Source: Paramecium octaurelia
Taxonomy: Eukaryota; Ciliophora; Oligohymenophorea; Peniculida; Parameciidae
Length of the DNA: 64,000 bases
Direction: 5' to 3'
Assembly: GCA_905182995.1 (NCBI GenBank)
Contig: CAJJDP010000145.1
Span: forward strand, 1 to 64,000
Position numbers and translations under genes: made by a program. Positions 22,628 to 36,524 of this stretch are shown piece after piece. How positions within the stretch are numbered: the first letter of the stretch is position 1; each line of letters starts with the position of its first letter. The notes below the pieces were generated by a model that was given only the letters and a program-made list of their open reading frames with translations, was not told the DNA's origin and searched no databases.

Positions 22628-25305
22628 TCAATTCTTTTTTTTTATATTTTGTGTCCCAAAAGTCTATGTAGGCTTCCTCTTCTCTCCAATATCAAAAATG
22701 CTACTTTATTTTTTATTCGCAGACTTTGCAAACGGATTGAATTCCTCCTCTTCCTATTGACTTTCAGCTCTCTAGAATTATTAAATGTGTTGTTATTGTT
22801 ATTAATGATGTTATTCTTTATGTTCCAAAATAGATTTTATTTAACTCATGTTCACTTATTCATTCTACTTCTATAAACCAAATCCTTGTCTCTTCGGAGA
22901 TTAAGGTCTCTTATCTATACCAAAATTCTACTATGACTTTATTATTTATTACTAAAAATATAAATTAAATGCTTTACTCTCTATAGCAATTTTATTTGAT
23001 TCAATAACTTTTGGAATTCCTTATTTGTAGTCTGTTTTTCTTTCTGCAATTCCAACAAACTGATGATTGAATTCATATCATATTCATCTTTAATATGACA
23101 CTTAAAGAATTCGATAGCCTTATCCTTTGATTCATTTAAAATCTACTTAAATAAATCAACTCTGTATTTTCGCAATAATTTCTATGTCTCTTCAATTTTG
23201 TTTGTATCATATAAGTTCTAAGTATATCTCAGAAGGATATCATTTTATTTGTCATCATTTCGAGCATAATAGTATTTCCCAAATTCGTTCCATCTATACA
23301 ATTCATGATTCAGAATGATCAATTAGATTAGGAATTGCTTATAATTTGCTATCAACTTTTCGTCTTAAATGGAACACACGAATGGTTATTCAAAACTCTC
23401 TTGTATCATCTCCTACTTCATTGAAGCCAAAGGCTGCTCAGTTTTTAACAAACATAATTTGTAATCTTGAATTCCGTATAGCCAAACCCTTGGATTGTGA
23501 AAAACCTCTATCCACCTACCTTATTGATAAATTTTGATCACACCCTTTGAATCTTAAATACTTAATAATCCTTCATCTGAATACCCAATCCAGGTGAGTG
23601 AGGAAAATGGAGTTAAGAATATATCAAATTCTTCAATTTATTTCTACAAATCTATGTCATAAACTCTCCCTTTTAGAACTTACTAATTCAACATGGGAGA
23701 AGTATCATGAAATACTATACACAACAAATGTTCGTAGGCACACATTGATACAACTGCCCTATTTGTATTAAATTCTAATAACTCCAAACCACAAAATGAA
23801 ATTACTCTACATATTCCATGATCACTCATAATTGCAAACCAATCATTTCCAATTGCCACTAGTTCAGCTCCTTCCTCTTCTGGCAATGCGAATTCAAAAT
23901 CATCAACATCACCAATAAACTACTAGAAAAACACTATTGACTTTCCATCCCCAACCAAATACCCTTATTCATCCAAATCATTTGGTCCCTTTGATGCCAA
24001 TACACATCCTCTATAATTCAAAATACCAATAGCGTATCTTTATTAATTGCTTATCTTAAACTTTTTATAAAATGTTGAATCAAAAAACTCAAATTCAATC
24101 ATATTAGTATTTTTACACAGTATTATTGTCCCCACAGTATTATAACACAAATATTACCTTCCTCTTGATGGTTGTGTTTCTCCTGGCCTGAAAATGTCCT
24201 ACATTCCTGAATCTAAATTCTACTTTTATTATCTCTCAATCTCATTCCCCTTTTTTATTTCATCCTGGTCATCTTTATTTTCTATTATTTCTTCATCCAT
24301 CAATTCCTCTTCCATTCTCTAACTAATTCTTAACTTTGTTTTCTAATCCACTAAATCTTAAATTGCACTAATCTTATCTGAATAAATCTTGTCATACTTT
24401 GTTTTAGGAGGATCTAAAGTAGTTTCAATTAGATTTCCATTGCAATCTAATAAATAGAAAACATTTTATATTATTTTCATATGCAATGGTGTGCATTTGA
24501 TATTAAATTGCCAATGCAATGATAAATCTGTCAAAGATTTAAAATTCCATAATTTTATTTCTCCATCTAGTGAGCATGATCCCACACAATTTTCTTGTAT
24601 CCATCTAATAATACAGATCTCACTAGAATGAGAAATCTAATATTGATTCTATAAATCTTAAGGTTCATCCTCTGTAATAATATATTAAGCATTCATCTTT
24701 CCAGCAATCCAAAATGAATCACCTGAAGGATGGAAATCTGATTATAATTTTTAGAATGCATCTGGCGATATTTATTTACTTATTGTATATCTCTACAATA
24801 ATTGAGGTACTTAAGATAATTGATAAACTATCAAACAACCATCACAACCAATACTACACACAAATCTATCTTTTGGATCAAAAGCACAACTTAATATCAT
24901 CCCATCATGTCCAGGTTTACATCTTGATATTTTAGTATCTCTATTTAATATTAATGAATTTTCCTCAGAAGCTATGCCCATTATTTTTCCATTTTTATTG
25001 TATTTGATTTGAGTCACCTTCCCTGTCAAAGTCACAATTAGTGATGGGGCTGTCATTTAGATATCATCATATGTATCCACTCTCATATCTCCTATTGCAA
25101 AAACTTGTGAATTTAAAGGATGTATTGCCAAAGCCAACATAGGTGACTCAAGCACAGTTTCCGCGGTTTTTCTGTGCTCCATTAAATCATACTCCACCAA
25201 ACTCTAATTCCAAGCCAATAATGCTGTATTTCCACTAATATCAAAACCACATAATCCTTTTGTCTCTGTGATTGCTATGCTCTTGAACTCTTTTGCACTT
25301 TACAT
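22628..25305 (-). CDS. WDHD1: AND-1/WDHD1/Ctf4 replisome protein
   Basis: One 26-bp intron (22952-22977) leaves 883 residues. The N-terminal WD40 propeller includes ALAIHPLNSQVFAIGD, the strongly conserved GHDGMILSCAFDP block, and HSSEICIIRW. An acidic Glu-rich linker follows. The central domain carries FEFALPEEEGAELVAIGNDW, SFCGLELLEF and FLTPFSSLTWIGYSDEG, which are the SepB-type propeller and trimerisation region of Ctf4/AND-1. The C-terminal part is helical, Lys/Gln-rich and ends basic. Ctf4 trimers tether the CMG helicase to DNA polymerase alpha and other clients. The animal HMG box is not present. The start is 25305, and the RRM/RS gene ends its promoter side 27 bp from this gene's stop. 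Confidence 0.92.
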
Positions 25306-25342
25306 ATTAGTTGAATTATTTTAAATAAATATAAATTATTAA

Positions 25343-25570
25343 TCAAAGCATTCTACTCTACTCTTTCATTTTTTTATATTTTTAATCCTTCTCTTCAATA
25401 AAAACAATATTAGCATATTTATCAAACTTCACTCTTTCTACTCTACACCATATTTCATTTGAATAATTAATTTTCTATGCATCATTTCGTAGTTGAAGGC
25501 AGTCATATTATTTTTCAAAATATAATAGGCAATGAGGTTATTTTTCTATTTTTTTTTGTTAAAATCTTAA
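25343..25570 (-). CDS. small gene or gene fragment, unrecognised
   Basis: A minus-strand frame ending at TGA 25343-25345 encodes protein-like sequence (INYSNEIWCRVERVKFDKYA). It has no in-frame ATG before an upstream TGA, so the first exon is missing or the gene is a remnant. It lies only 37 bp from the AND-1 start. Confidence 0.3.
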
Positions 25571-26567
25571 CTCTTAAATTATTCAAGCAGAGTTGAAATT
25601 ATTCTATGCTATTCTACATTGAATAACTTAATTTAAAATTTATAATGGAAATTTATTTTTATTCTTATGATGGGTAAAGTAATAGACCATTAAATAATAT
25701 CAAAAGTATTATACCTTCTGATTATTTGAGAAATTTACCAATGAATTCATAATATAAAAATTTTATTATTTTTAATAATTCATAATTAAAATTTTAGTAT
25801 TATTATACAATATTTTTTTTTCAGACCCTTAGCTCTGCATATCTTGTTATAAATTTCTATTATCTTATTGAATTTCTTAACCTTTGAGGAATAATTGAGA
25901 ATGTGCTCATATTACAAGTTAAGACGCTGGCAGACTTTATAATACAATATTTAAACTATTTTTAAAATTTGTGTTTTAGACATAATATTTTATAATTAAT
26001 TATAATCTCTTAATACAAATAATTTAAGGAAGAAAAAAGTTTAATTATTTATTTTCTTATCATAATAAATCATTAATTAATATTTTTAAAGCTCAATGAT
26101 ACCCACAATATCTTCAAAAAGGTTTATCAAAATCCTATCTATTTTTAAGTTATAATTTGAGAAACTTGGACAATCAAACGAAGGTTTTATTTTTTAATAA
26201 AAGCTTTAATATATTATGTAGACTTTTCAATATTCTCACCAATTGGGAGAGTAGCTCAAATAAGGCAAACATTTAAACAATTTATTTTCTATATATATTA
26301 TTTCCACTTTAATTTTCATTATTTTTAACATTAACAAAATAATTTCTAAAAACACTTTAGCTTTTAAAATTCTAACTAAAAATTTAAAAATCATTATCTA
26401 TTTACCTTAAAATAGCTTTTATTAGGAATTTATCCAAGAAATTTTTTATCTGAGTTAAAGCATTGCGTAAATAATTTTGTTATTAAAATTTGTGTTTGTA
26501 ATAGAGCAAGGTTTAATGAATTTTAGTTAAAGATTCTATATGATATTTTATTAATAAATATTTTAAA
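25571..26567. other. long intergenic stretch, no gene seen
   Basis: About 1 kb of AT-rich sequence with no protein-like frame on either strand. This is unusually long for the surrounding compact region. Confidence 0.45.
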
Positions 26568-29500
26568 ATGTCATATATTATTTTCAACTTAGTCATATGG
26601 GGGATGCGAGTGATGGCTGAAGAAACATACAATTTTCCCTTGTAATCAAATTAGCCAAACATAATGTACTTAGAAGATTATACACCTGATAAATTTAAAG
26701 CTCCCCTCTATTAATTGGAAAGAAATAATGAATATAATTTAAGTATTCAACAATCTGCTTTAAGTCTCTAAGAAGGATAATTCAATTTGAGTAAATTATA
26801 TTATAAGTGATATAGATGGAAAAATATTATCAGCCAGCAATTACATCACTGAATCTCAATTAAGTTCAAACGACTTTTGGGTACTAACAAAAAGTGATTT
26901 ATATCAAGGATTGCTCTAGAACAACGGAAGTGTTACCTTAAATTAAGTACCTTTTAATTTTACTTAATTAAGTATTTATTATCAATTATTATAGGTTGTT
27001 TTTATATTAATTTATTAACAGAGAATATGGGAATAATAAGTTGTCTCAAAAATAAATATTTGAGTTTCGTATTTTTTAATTTTTCCAACTTTTCTCATCA
27101 AATCTATCAAACCAATGTTACCTTCCCTGAAAAATTTAGTAATCGGAAAATAAATTTACAATATTTTAATTAAAGCACATTTAATATATATTTGACTTAT
27201 TTGACCAAAGATAATGCTACTGCAATTAGTTTTAGTTACAACATAAAATAATTGGATTATGCAAGTGAATAAGTTTATAATGGCACATTCATCCAGATTT
27301 TGTTATCTCAGGACTTTAATTTTATATTTCTGATGAGTAAGAAATAACTTTATGTGATAAATTTGTCAACTTAGAATAGCTTCAAAGAAATAGCTAATTA
27401 TAAAACAACAACAAATAGAGTAAGAGAACATTTTACTAAAATGGCTGTATATTAGCTATCAGATAATACATTTCATGTTGTATTGTTATAAAATGAATAC
27501 TTGTCATAATTGTATTTTGATTTTAATTCGAATAAATACACAGAGAATCATAAACATTTTGTATTGAATGCCTATGAAAAAGTAATTTAATTAACGGTAA
27601 ATATAAATTCAATCTATGTTATTACAAATCATTATGTAACTAAATTGAACTCAATTTCATCAATAAAACCAACAAATTACTTGAATTATTCATTGGCTAA
27701 TATGGCACTAATAATGAATGAAAGATAGATTACCATTTTAATTGATACAAGTGAATAGTCATCGAAATTTGGATGCATTTTATTTAATAAACCATAAATT
27801 TTGGTTAATCTAACTTAGACTCAAGCTATGGTATCAAATTTTTAAGCAGTCAAACTAAAAATAAAAATATTTTCGCAAATTTCACATTAAATTGAAGATT
27901 CTATTTTGTTGAATTTAATAATTTCGGATATTAGTTAATCATAATGTCCTGTTTAATTCTCCAATAATTTCCCAAATGCTAATTTGGTGTACCCAATGGA
28001 AACGATGATTCAAGGTAACACAATGATGCTAGGTCCCAACATTACAACAACAATTACAAATTCAGACAAACAGTACTTAACCTACTAAAAATCTAAAATA
28101 AACAAATATATTTCAACTTCCAATGAAACCTATTCAACAATGTGTAGTGTCTTTAGATCTTATATTATAACTTGTGCTTAAAGTCAAGATGAAGTCAGAA
28201 TTTAATACTCAGAATCTTTATAATTAACAAAGACAAGCACTTATTTTGTTGTGCCTACAAATTTCTAATAAAGCCTTGTTCAATGTACTTGCTCTTAAAC
28301 AATTTTCTAAATTGAAGTCGTGATGCAGTTTTAAACCTACATATTAATCTAGACTATCGATTATTCATTATTATAGTAAGGATTGTATTAGTATTCATTC
28401 AGTTAGGAAATCTTAAGCTCAGCATTTCTTGGTGAGACATTGTTTGTAATTACAAATGATAATAATTTATCAGCATATACTAAAAACAACAACAAAAGCC
28501 CTAAATTTACTGTTTAAAATTATCAATTCAATTAAATCTACATAAACAAATAAAATTATCCAAATTATCTATTTATCGATAATTAAGAAAGCTTAGTCAT
28601 CTTATCATATAATGGGTAGTCATCTTGTTAATTTGTAAATTAGATTCCTTATCCCCTACTCGATTATGATTAATTAAAATTAGGTATTTTAAATACTGGA
28701 ATCTTTATAGCTATAATAAATAATTAGAAGAACATATAATTGTATTTTTATCCTATTTAGTCAGTATTTATTGATAGCCCAATCTAATCATATTATGAAT
28801 TGAATTTATTGGGATATTAATTTGCATTTTCTTAACTTCAAACTGCATATACTTAACGTAATTTCTATATCATCTTATATAAATCCACATCTGTTTTTTG
28901 GGCGTAATATTATGGAAGCGGATCATCATTTTTTTCCTTCGTTTAATCAAATTGGATTTAAACAATTTCAACTTCAAATTACATATCCTCACTTAGTGCT
29001 ATTGAGTTTGAATAAGGGAATCAAATATTAGAATACCTTTAGATCATCAATACTAAGAATGAATTCAAGAAGATTGTGATCACAGATTGGAGTGTAGAAT
29101 TGACTCCTCTATATAGAGCTAACGATCTTGCTGTTTAAACATCAATTACGTATAACGCATCAAATCTGATCTGCTTTAGTCTTCAATAATAAGATGTTAC
29201 TATCTTATATGAAAAAAGAGTAATTTTGCCTCGCATAGAAGATTTTGGAAAAAACACTTTTCAATTATCAATGAATCAGAGCTAATTCGAAGTGAATCCT
29301 TTAGAATTTTTTAATGGAAATGTTAATAATTACACAGCAACTTGCAAAAACTGTTAATAATTCAATTACACTCAACCTGTGAGTCAGCAAAATTAAGTAT
29401 TGTTAGGTCAGTATTTATAAGGACTTGCATAATTAAATGAGACATTCCTTTATGTTCAAAATAATATAAGTGTATTCCTTTTGGAATAATCAACAGGATA

Positions 29501-30905
29501 ACTAACAAAGTTGTATGACTTTCCTAAAAAAATATCATTATGTTCGAATTTGTTTGTTGAAATAGTCACTTAATTCCCAATATCTGTATGTTAAAATAGC
29601 TTTATATACAGTTACAATTTGACATCTCAAACTATCATTCAGTATGATCTTTCCAATTTGGTTGTAATCTTCGTTTGCTTCTATAATAATGGCATTTTGT
29701 AAATCATTTCTTAAACTAACAATGTTTACAACAATTATAACTAGTATTACTTATAAATCATAGATAATCAGCTTATTTTAATACCAATATATACATATGC
29801 AAGGTTTTAATAAACTTATGTCATAGATCAGGTGATTGTAAAGCTTTCCTCTAATTTTACTTCTGATCCATGTTAAATACTTGGATTTTAACACATACTA
29901 ACTCAAAATGCTAATCCTAAATTTTTCTTACTGAAAACTTGTATGCCATCTTCAATTGCCTAATACTTTGGATTCCCAGGCAATTAATATACTAATATTA
30001 CAAATCTTTATTTTGTAATTTAAGATTGGATGCTTGCTGAGACTTAAGTGGTGAGTCTTACTGTTAGTAGTTATTTATAATAAGTTGGATCACCAAAACC
30101 TATTAGTGATCAAGTTAATCAAATACTTATAGCTTGTCCTTATGCTAGCGATATTAGATTATATAGGATATAGTTTAATTTAACAAATGGAAAGATTATT
30201 GGAAATTACTTTTCTGGCTCTTTGTATCTAGACTTTTCCACAGCTTATAACTTATGGTGTGCAAATAATGTAGTTTTTCCAACTTTTTAAACTAAAATCT
30301 AATCAAATCAATCGGTTACCTTGTATATTTATAATGTTGAACATTTGTAATAATTATGATTTAATTTTAGGTTATATTCAAATTTACAAATTGTTCCATA
30401 TATAAGTTATATTCCAGATGTATTTAGTTCCTCAAAAATTTTTTAGAAACAGAATGGTAATTACATCTTAATTTCTGGATCTGAGGAGAATAGATCAATA
30501 ATTATTAGAATATAAGACAATTTAAGATTCAATGTTAAGGTGTAAGAGAATGAAAAAGCAGAAATTGAGATTCTCGCTTAAAATCAGCAAACTCAGTGTT
30601 AAAGGTCTTTGTTTGTAATGGATGAATAGGAGAATGATGATGATAATGATAATGATGATAATGATGATAATAATGATGATGATAATAATGATGATGATAA
30701 TGATGATGATAATAATGATGATGATGATGATGATGATGATAATGATGATGTTGTTAATCCAAAATAAAAATATAAAGCACGTCTAATCATAATAATCATC
30801 ATTGTTGTACTTTTGCTTATTATTATTATTTTGATTGCCATTATATGCTATAGAAGAAAAGAAGTCAAAAAACACAACAGTGAAATGTCATATTAATTAG
30901 TATGA
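26568..30905 (+). CDS. 1421-residue type I membrane glycoprotein, unrecognised
   Basis: Introns 26791-26815, 26972-26994 and 30347-30370 (25, 23 and 24 bp) leave 1422 codons. Residues 1-17 form a signal-like hydrophobic start (MSYIIFNLVIWGMRVMAEE). About 1280 residues rich in Asn, Tyr, Ser and Thr with many N-x-S/T sites and scattered cysteines follow. Then comes a run of about 40 Asp and Asn residues, one transmembrane helix (ARLIIIIIIVVLLLIIII) and a short basic cytoplasmic tail. The layout indicates a surface or secretory-pathway receptor-like protein. No known fold is obvious. The exon total is divisible by three and the stop is TGA 30903-30905. Confidence 0.8.
30625..30750 (+). repeat. 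in-frame GAT/AAT microsatellite
   Basis: An irregular run of GAT and AAT codons inside the membrane-protein gene encodes the Asp/Asn spacer just outside the membrane helix. It is likely length-polymorphic. Confidence 0.9.
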
Positions 30906-30968
30906 TCTAAATTATAACAATTGCCAACAACATGTACGATTTTTAATAATTTAATTATAAAAATAATC

Positions 30969-33255
30969 TCAATCATATATTTCGTGTATAATTAATGTAA
31001 TTGTGCTAGTCCATCCATTAAAGGGATGGTATCCTCTTCCAAGTCCATCTTATCTTTGGTTATAATGTTCAAAGAAGTATCTAGAATATGTGTGATAGTG
31101 TTACCCTCTATCTCTCCAATTAATGCAAACAGTATTCATTAAATTCTCTCTAAGTTCCTTATAGAGATCCATTAATCCTTTATGTGTCGAATAATACTTT
31201 TAGATTCCTCTGAGAACTAAATAATTAATTGGAATCCAAACTGGTCCAGTCCAATAGTTGTCTCCCTATAATAGTTAATAGCATCAATAACTTTTCCGAA
31301 ATGATTATCATTAATGCTCAAAGATCGAAGACCATGATTAGTCCACAACTCTTTTTTAATCATATTCACATAGGCATCCAAGATGTCTGTTTTTGTAGGA
31401 TCAACAAATCCAAAAGCAATTGGAAATAGATTAGGATATCCAAGATGAGGAGAAAATGATCCATCAATTAAAACATCTTTAAATATTTTATCATCTGGAT
31501 CAAAATGATATTTATTAATAGACTTCTTGATCATTTCAGCAGTTTAATGAAATTGATTGCTTTTTTGTGGATCATATATAGTAGCTAATTTTTGCATTGA
31601 ATCAGCAAAAAACCAGCCCCACATACTAGCATCAATATTGAATTTGCTTTTCAATCCATTATGCGATCTTGGCCAGTCATCCATTCCTGATCCAAAATTA
31701 ATATTATCATTCATTCCCCACCATTTGAATAATAAGAAATTGTCACCTTCATTTACTCCTTGAGACTTAATCCAAAAATGATACCAATCTATTGCTTTTG
31801 TGTATAATTTTCTAACCTATTGCTGTATTTCCCCGTTTTTCAAGGCTAATTTATAATCAATGGTATTTACAATCAAGATAGAGGAAGTTAAAGATAAAAG
31901 TAGGCGGATTAGTTTCGCTTTATTTTTAGGCTAGGAATGCTTAAGGCACTGCTGTTTTCTATTCAGGACTCTTGAAGTTAAGATGTAAGATATTACTCTC
32001 GCTTATTCTCTAGGTATCCATCCATTGCCTGACATTGTATCAAACCAATCTAACAAAGATTAGATACACAATTGAGATTTCCATCTACATACAATCATAT
32101 TATGGAATCCGTCATCCCATAAAAAGGGTCTGGGGAATCCAAATCTAGAAGGAGTTGGAGTAAACATCATCTTTTATTGTGAACAAATTGGATTAGCTTC
32201 TTCGCATTCTATATTTCCAAAAGAAGTGGCAAACCCTCCAATTAGATTTGCAAATGAACTGATTGAACACGATAGATAGAATGGGTTCTCTAGAATCTAT
32301 AAATTTCATATTTATACTTAATGGTATTTTATTGAAAGTTCTATTGAATTAAGAGAAGAAATTCATGTTGTCCAATTTCTTTAATATTCTAGCATCAAAA
32401 AAGTAGTCACTTGATACTGATATCTCTCGTTGCATGTATCTTAGTTAAAATTTAAACAATTCATTTCTTTTAGCTACGTACTAAACGAAGACGATATTGC
32501 CTTATTCTTAATCAACAGTTTTATTGAATTTGAAAGGGATGTCTTCTTTGGTTTTTCTCAATTCACCATATAGGAGAGTTCTCAAATTGTAATTTAAGGT
32601 AGGATTCTGAAATTGCAAAGAATACCCGAAGTTGTCATTTTGATTTAGATTGACTTGTTTGCCATTGGATTCCAAGGCCACATAAATATAATTTACTTGT
32701 TGGGCTGTTGTAATAGTAATCTAGAATTTGAGATGAAAAGTACTTTGAGAGAATCTCCTTCCTCTTCAACTTGTAATTTTCTGAGATCAGTTTTTTCTTG
32801 ATTCAACTTCTCGATTGCAATAGAGTACACTAGACTGATGTATTCATCATCTCCGACCAAGGCATCGTTATTAACAACAGTGGTAACCCAATCTTCTATT
32901 TTCTCAGGATTGACTCTAGTTATACAGAAGCAATTTACTTATAGAATTCATTTGTGAATCTTACTTTATATTCTCCATCTATGGTTTCGTGGATGGCATA
33001 TCTTTCACCATCATGATAGAGATATTGGTAATAGGTGGGTTCGTCATTGCTTCTTTCATTGATTTTGTATTTGATTGATTTCTCCCATCTTATATTGTTG
33101 TTCATGAAGTAATAGAAGGTGATGGTAAGCGGATTGAAGGTTTGCATATTTCTTTCAGTGATGGCGTGAATTAGTTAGGGCTTGTATGTTCCCCATTTGT
33201 ACAACATTGGATTTACTTATGCATTTATGCATTATACCAAAAATATGATAAACAT
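30969..33255 (-). CDS. MOGS: ER mannosyl-oligosaccharide glucosidase I (GH63)
   Basis: Six introns (32916-32938, 32721-32743, 32290-32317, 31971-31996, 31846-31870, 31266-31291) leave 712 codons. A signal or anchor segment (MFIIFLVQCINA) opens the protein. The family landmarks follow in order: YKWGTYKPQ, LIGGFATSFG, FPRPFLWDDGFHNM, GWIPREQA, NPPTFIFNFLYLD, MDDWPRSHNG, and GDNYWTGPVWIPINYL with RGYHPFNGWT at the end. The enzyme removes the terminal alpha-1,2-glucose from newly transferred N-glycans in the ER. At 711 residues it is a little shorter than animal forms. The last intron is confirmed by the HFGK-GDNYW join, and the fourth ends AAG. Confidence 0.95.
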
Positions 33256-33274
33256 AAAATAACATTCATTAATT
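33256..33274. promoter_or_regulatory. 19-bp bidirectional spacer
   Basis: The MOGS start (minus) and the first ATG of the reductase (plus) are 19 bp apart. If the reductase really starts at 33365 the gap is 109 bp. Confidence 0.5.
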
Positions 33275-34272
33275 ATGGAATTATTAATCTTCCAAAGGCT
33301 AATTCGTCTACACAAGGAGTTCATTCACCTCTATTATTAGCATATGCACAAGAGATCCAGACTAATGTCATTCTTCATAGGAGTTGGTATTGATTTGTGC
33401 TAATATCAGCATCCTTATACTTAATCAAGACTCTGGCTAAACTATTATGGATGACTGTCCCAAGAATCCGAAGCAACATAATCTCGAAGTACGGAAGGAA
33501 CTCTTGGGCTGTAGTGACAGGAGGATCAGATGGAATTGGAAAAGAGTTCTGTATTGAATTAGCCAAATAAGGATTCAACATTGTCATAGTGGCAAGAAAT
33601 GAATAAAAAATGAATGAACTTTGTGCATAATTATAAAATTCTCATGTTGAAACCAAAACTATAGTCGCAGATTTTAGTCAGGGACATTCAACTGAATTCT
33701 ATGAAAAGGTTAAATCTGAACTACGATATTTGGACATTTCAATCTTGGTTAATAATGTGGGTATGAGTGAAGGAACTTTGTTTGCTTATGAGAAAATGGA
33801 AAACATTTTGAAGATACTTAGAGTCAACGCCTTGTCAACATTAATGATGACCAGAATTTTAATCAACAAATTAGAATTTAGACAGAATAAGTCTGCTGTG
33901 ATTACTGTTTCATCTGGATTAGCATTTTTGCCATGTCCCTATCTTACTGTTTATTCTTGTACAAAATCATTTACTCATTATTTTACCCAATCCTTAGCCT
34001 TGACCTACAAAAACACTGATTTTCTTAGTGTCACCCCCCTGGGAGTAAGAACAAAAATGTTGGCTATGAAATAAGGATTTGAAGTTATAGAGCCTAATTA
34101 ATTAGTGAAGAATGTATTAGATGATTTGAGAGCAGGCAAAAAAATTAGTTATGGAGGGAATGTACATAAGGGTATTATTTACTATTTATTATGGAGAAAT
34201 TAAAACTACAGAGATTAAGTTAAAGTAAGAATTGGAAACAATTTGCGAGATTTATATCTCTAGTAGAAATGA
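33275..34272 (+). CDS. 17-beta-HSD12/ketoacyl-reductase-type SDR
   Basis: A 23-bp intron (33387-33409, ending CAG) leaves up to 324 residues from ATG 33275; ATG 33365 is an alternative start that places the membrane anchor (MSFFIGVASLYLI) at the very N terminus. The Rossmann fold shows the cofactor motif TGGSDGIG, NNVG, a catalytic Ser (TVSSGLAFLP) and the active-site YSCTK. The order and the N-terminal anchor match microsomal 3-ketoacyl-CoA reductase / 17-beta-hydroxysteroid dehydrogenase 12, used in very-long-chain fatty acid elongation at the ER. The exact substrate is inferred. Confidence 0.88.
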
Positions 34273-34450
34273 CTTTTATAAATATACAAATTTCTTAGAA
34301 TTTATTCATTTTAACAAAAGCTTCATTAAATTCGTATCCTTTTATTTGCTTCTTCATACATTTTTTATTATAGAATTATTATTGAATATTACAAATAAGG
34401 AGTGTTAAAAAAACTTTCGAATATTTTGTCGTAAATTTAAGACATATTAA

Positions 34451-34873
<423 letters not shown>

Positions 34874-35035
34874 TTTTTATTGATATTAATATTTGTCTTT
34901 CAATTATTTGGCTCACTCTTATAATGTAAACTAAATTTTTGATTGGATTAAGGAGAATACAATGCATTTAAATTTATAAGTATTTTCAGATTCTCATAAA
35001 TAAAATAGAATTAATTTGATAATTATTATATTTAA

Positions 35036-35905
35036 TCATATTAATTTCACAAGTTTATCATAATTGTTTTGCATATAATCAAGAATGAAGGCCAATTATT
35101 CTAAGTGACCTTCTTTCTTGGTCTAAAATCGATTCAAAGCCTTAATTCCAATACTCGCTTTCTCCAATTTTACAATAGATTTCTAGGCTTGTGCAATCTA
35201 AAATCTCAGTACCTAATAAAGCACTTATCTTTCCTTAGCATTAAAATGAGGATCCGAAAACACATTAGCAATCAATTACACCTTCCTATTGGTAGTCAAT
35301 TCATTGTCCAATTATGATTATTGTAGATTTATTAAATCCATCGAACTTACAGAATTTCTTAGTAATTTTGGCTACCTCTTTAAATATCTATCATAATCAG
35401 TCTTATCCAAATTAACCTTAAATACATCATCGAATGATAGAAAATTTAACACTTGTTACAATATGTACTATATGGCTCTGCTTAAGTGATGTTTATAAAC
35501 TTTATCGAAATGTCGATTTTAAAATACTCTATCTCTTTCCCTTTATTCATATCTCTACTTAAATTGATCATAAATTGGCTGCATAGGAGTAACTGAATAG
35601 AATATTTCCTTATTATCTTTGAAGTTAGATATAATTAATTTTTTCATAAATCTTGAAACTGCTGGTTTTGACTTAAGTCTATTATTCTTTCTCACAGTCT
35701 CAGGTTTCAACAATTGATTATCGTTACTTGCATTAATTAGATCTCTTTTATCATAAACTTCCCCCTAACAATCTATATGTCTATTTTATCGACTTGCCTA
35801 AATCTAAGGTTTATGGGGTGACGATAAATGAGTAACCAAAGATGAATGCTTGTGATGAGTGATGGACGTGAGAAAATTCTGTTCTGATAATAATTGACTG
35901 ATCAT
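35036..35905 (-). CDS. unrecognised 289-residue protein
   Basis: Single exon of 290 codons from ATG 35905 to TGA 35036-35038. Polar, His/Ser-rich N terminus, basic centre (RFMKKLIISNFKDNKE, QRYEQRERDRVFQNRHF) and a helical C terminus (RQVLYQVLRFQIAQAQK). No known domain. Its start codon lies in the first bases of duplication C and 17 bp from the divergent gene at 35923. Confidence 0.75.
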
Positions 35906-35922
35906 AATTAAAAATAAAATTA
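35906..35922. promoter_or_regulatory. 17-bp bidirectional spacer
   Basis: Only 17 bases lie between the start codons of the minus gene at 35905 and the plus gene at 35923. Confidence 0.6.
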
Positions 35923-36351
35923 ATGTACGCACAAATTCAATTATAGAACTGTGTAGAACTTTAAGTACATAAGAAAACCAAAGATTCCATTGCTTATTAA
36001 CCTAAGTTCCCAAGAACTAATGAAACTGTATGCTATTCCTATGTATTTTTAGGAACCAGAAGTTCTGACTCTACGGCAAAATAATCAAAATAGCTATTTA
36101 GATCAATTCATAACAATTACACATCTTATATCAAACTGTAGGGGATAATAAAGTAATTGGAACACTAGGAGATTTGGAATGGTAATAACAGGGAAATAAG
36201 TGAATCTGATAAATTTGAAAAGGTGAATAAGGAACATCCTCATTTGTTTAAGAATCATGTTTATTCTCTCTTAGGTTTATTTGAAGAAACAATTAAATTA
36301 TTATTATTATAGACTGTGAAGGATTTCAAATTTGATGTTCCAGAATTATGA
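35923..36351 (+). CDS. unrecognised 142-residue protein (copy 1)
   Basis: Intronless frame from ATG 35923 to TGA 36349-36351. A GTA...TAG 25-bp sequence at the position of VCYSYVFLG could be spliced, but only the unspliced frame stays open. It contains YVFLGTRSSDSTAKQ and a helical end (FKNHVYSLLGLFEETIKLLL). Family unknown. Confidence 0.65.
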
Positions 36352-36524
36352 AATAGAGTTTGGTTAGGGAAATACAACGAGGAAGAAATCTGATGCTTTT
36401 AGATTGCTTTGGTCTTAGTCTATGTTGTTACTGCATTTTGTGTATTTAAATTAAACATACTATGGAATTTAATGTAAATTGAATAGAGCAGTTAATTTTG
36501 AGAATAATTAATTTAAATTTTAAA

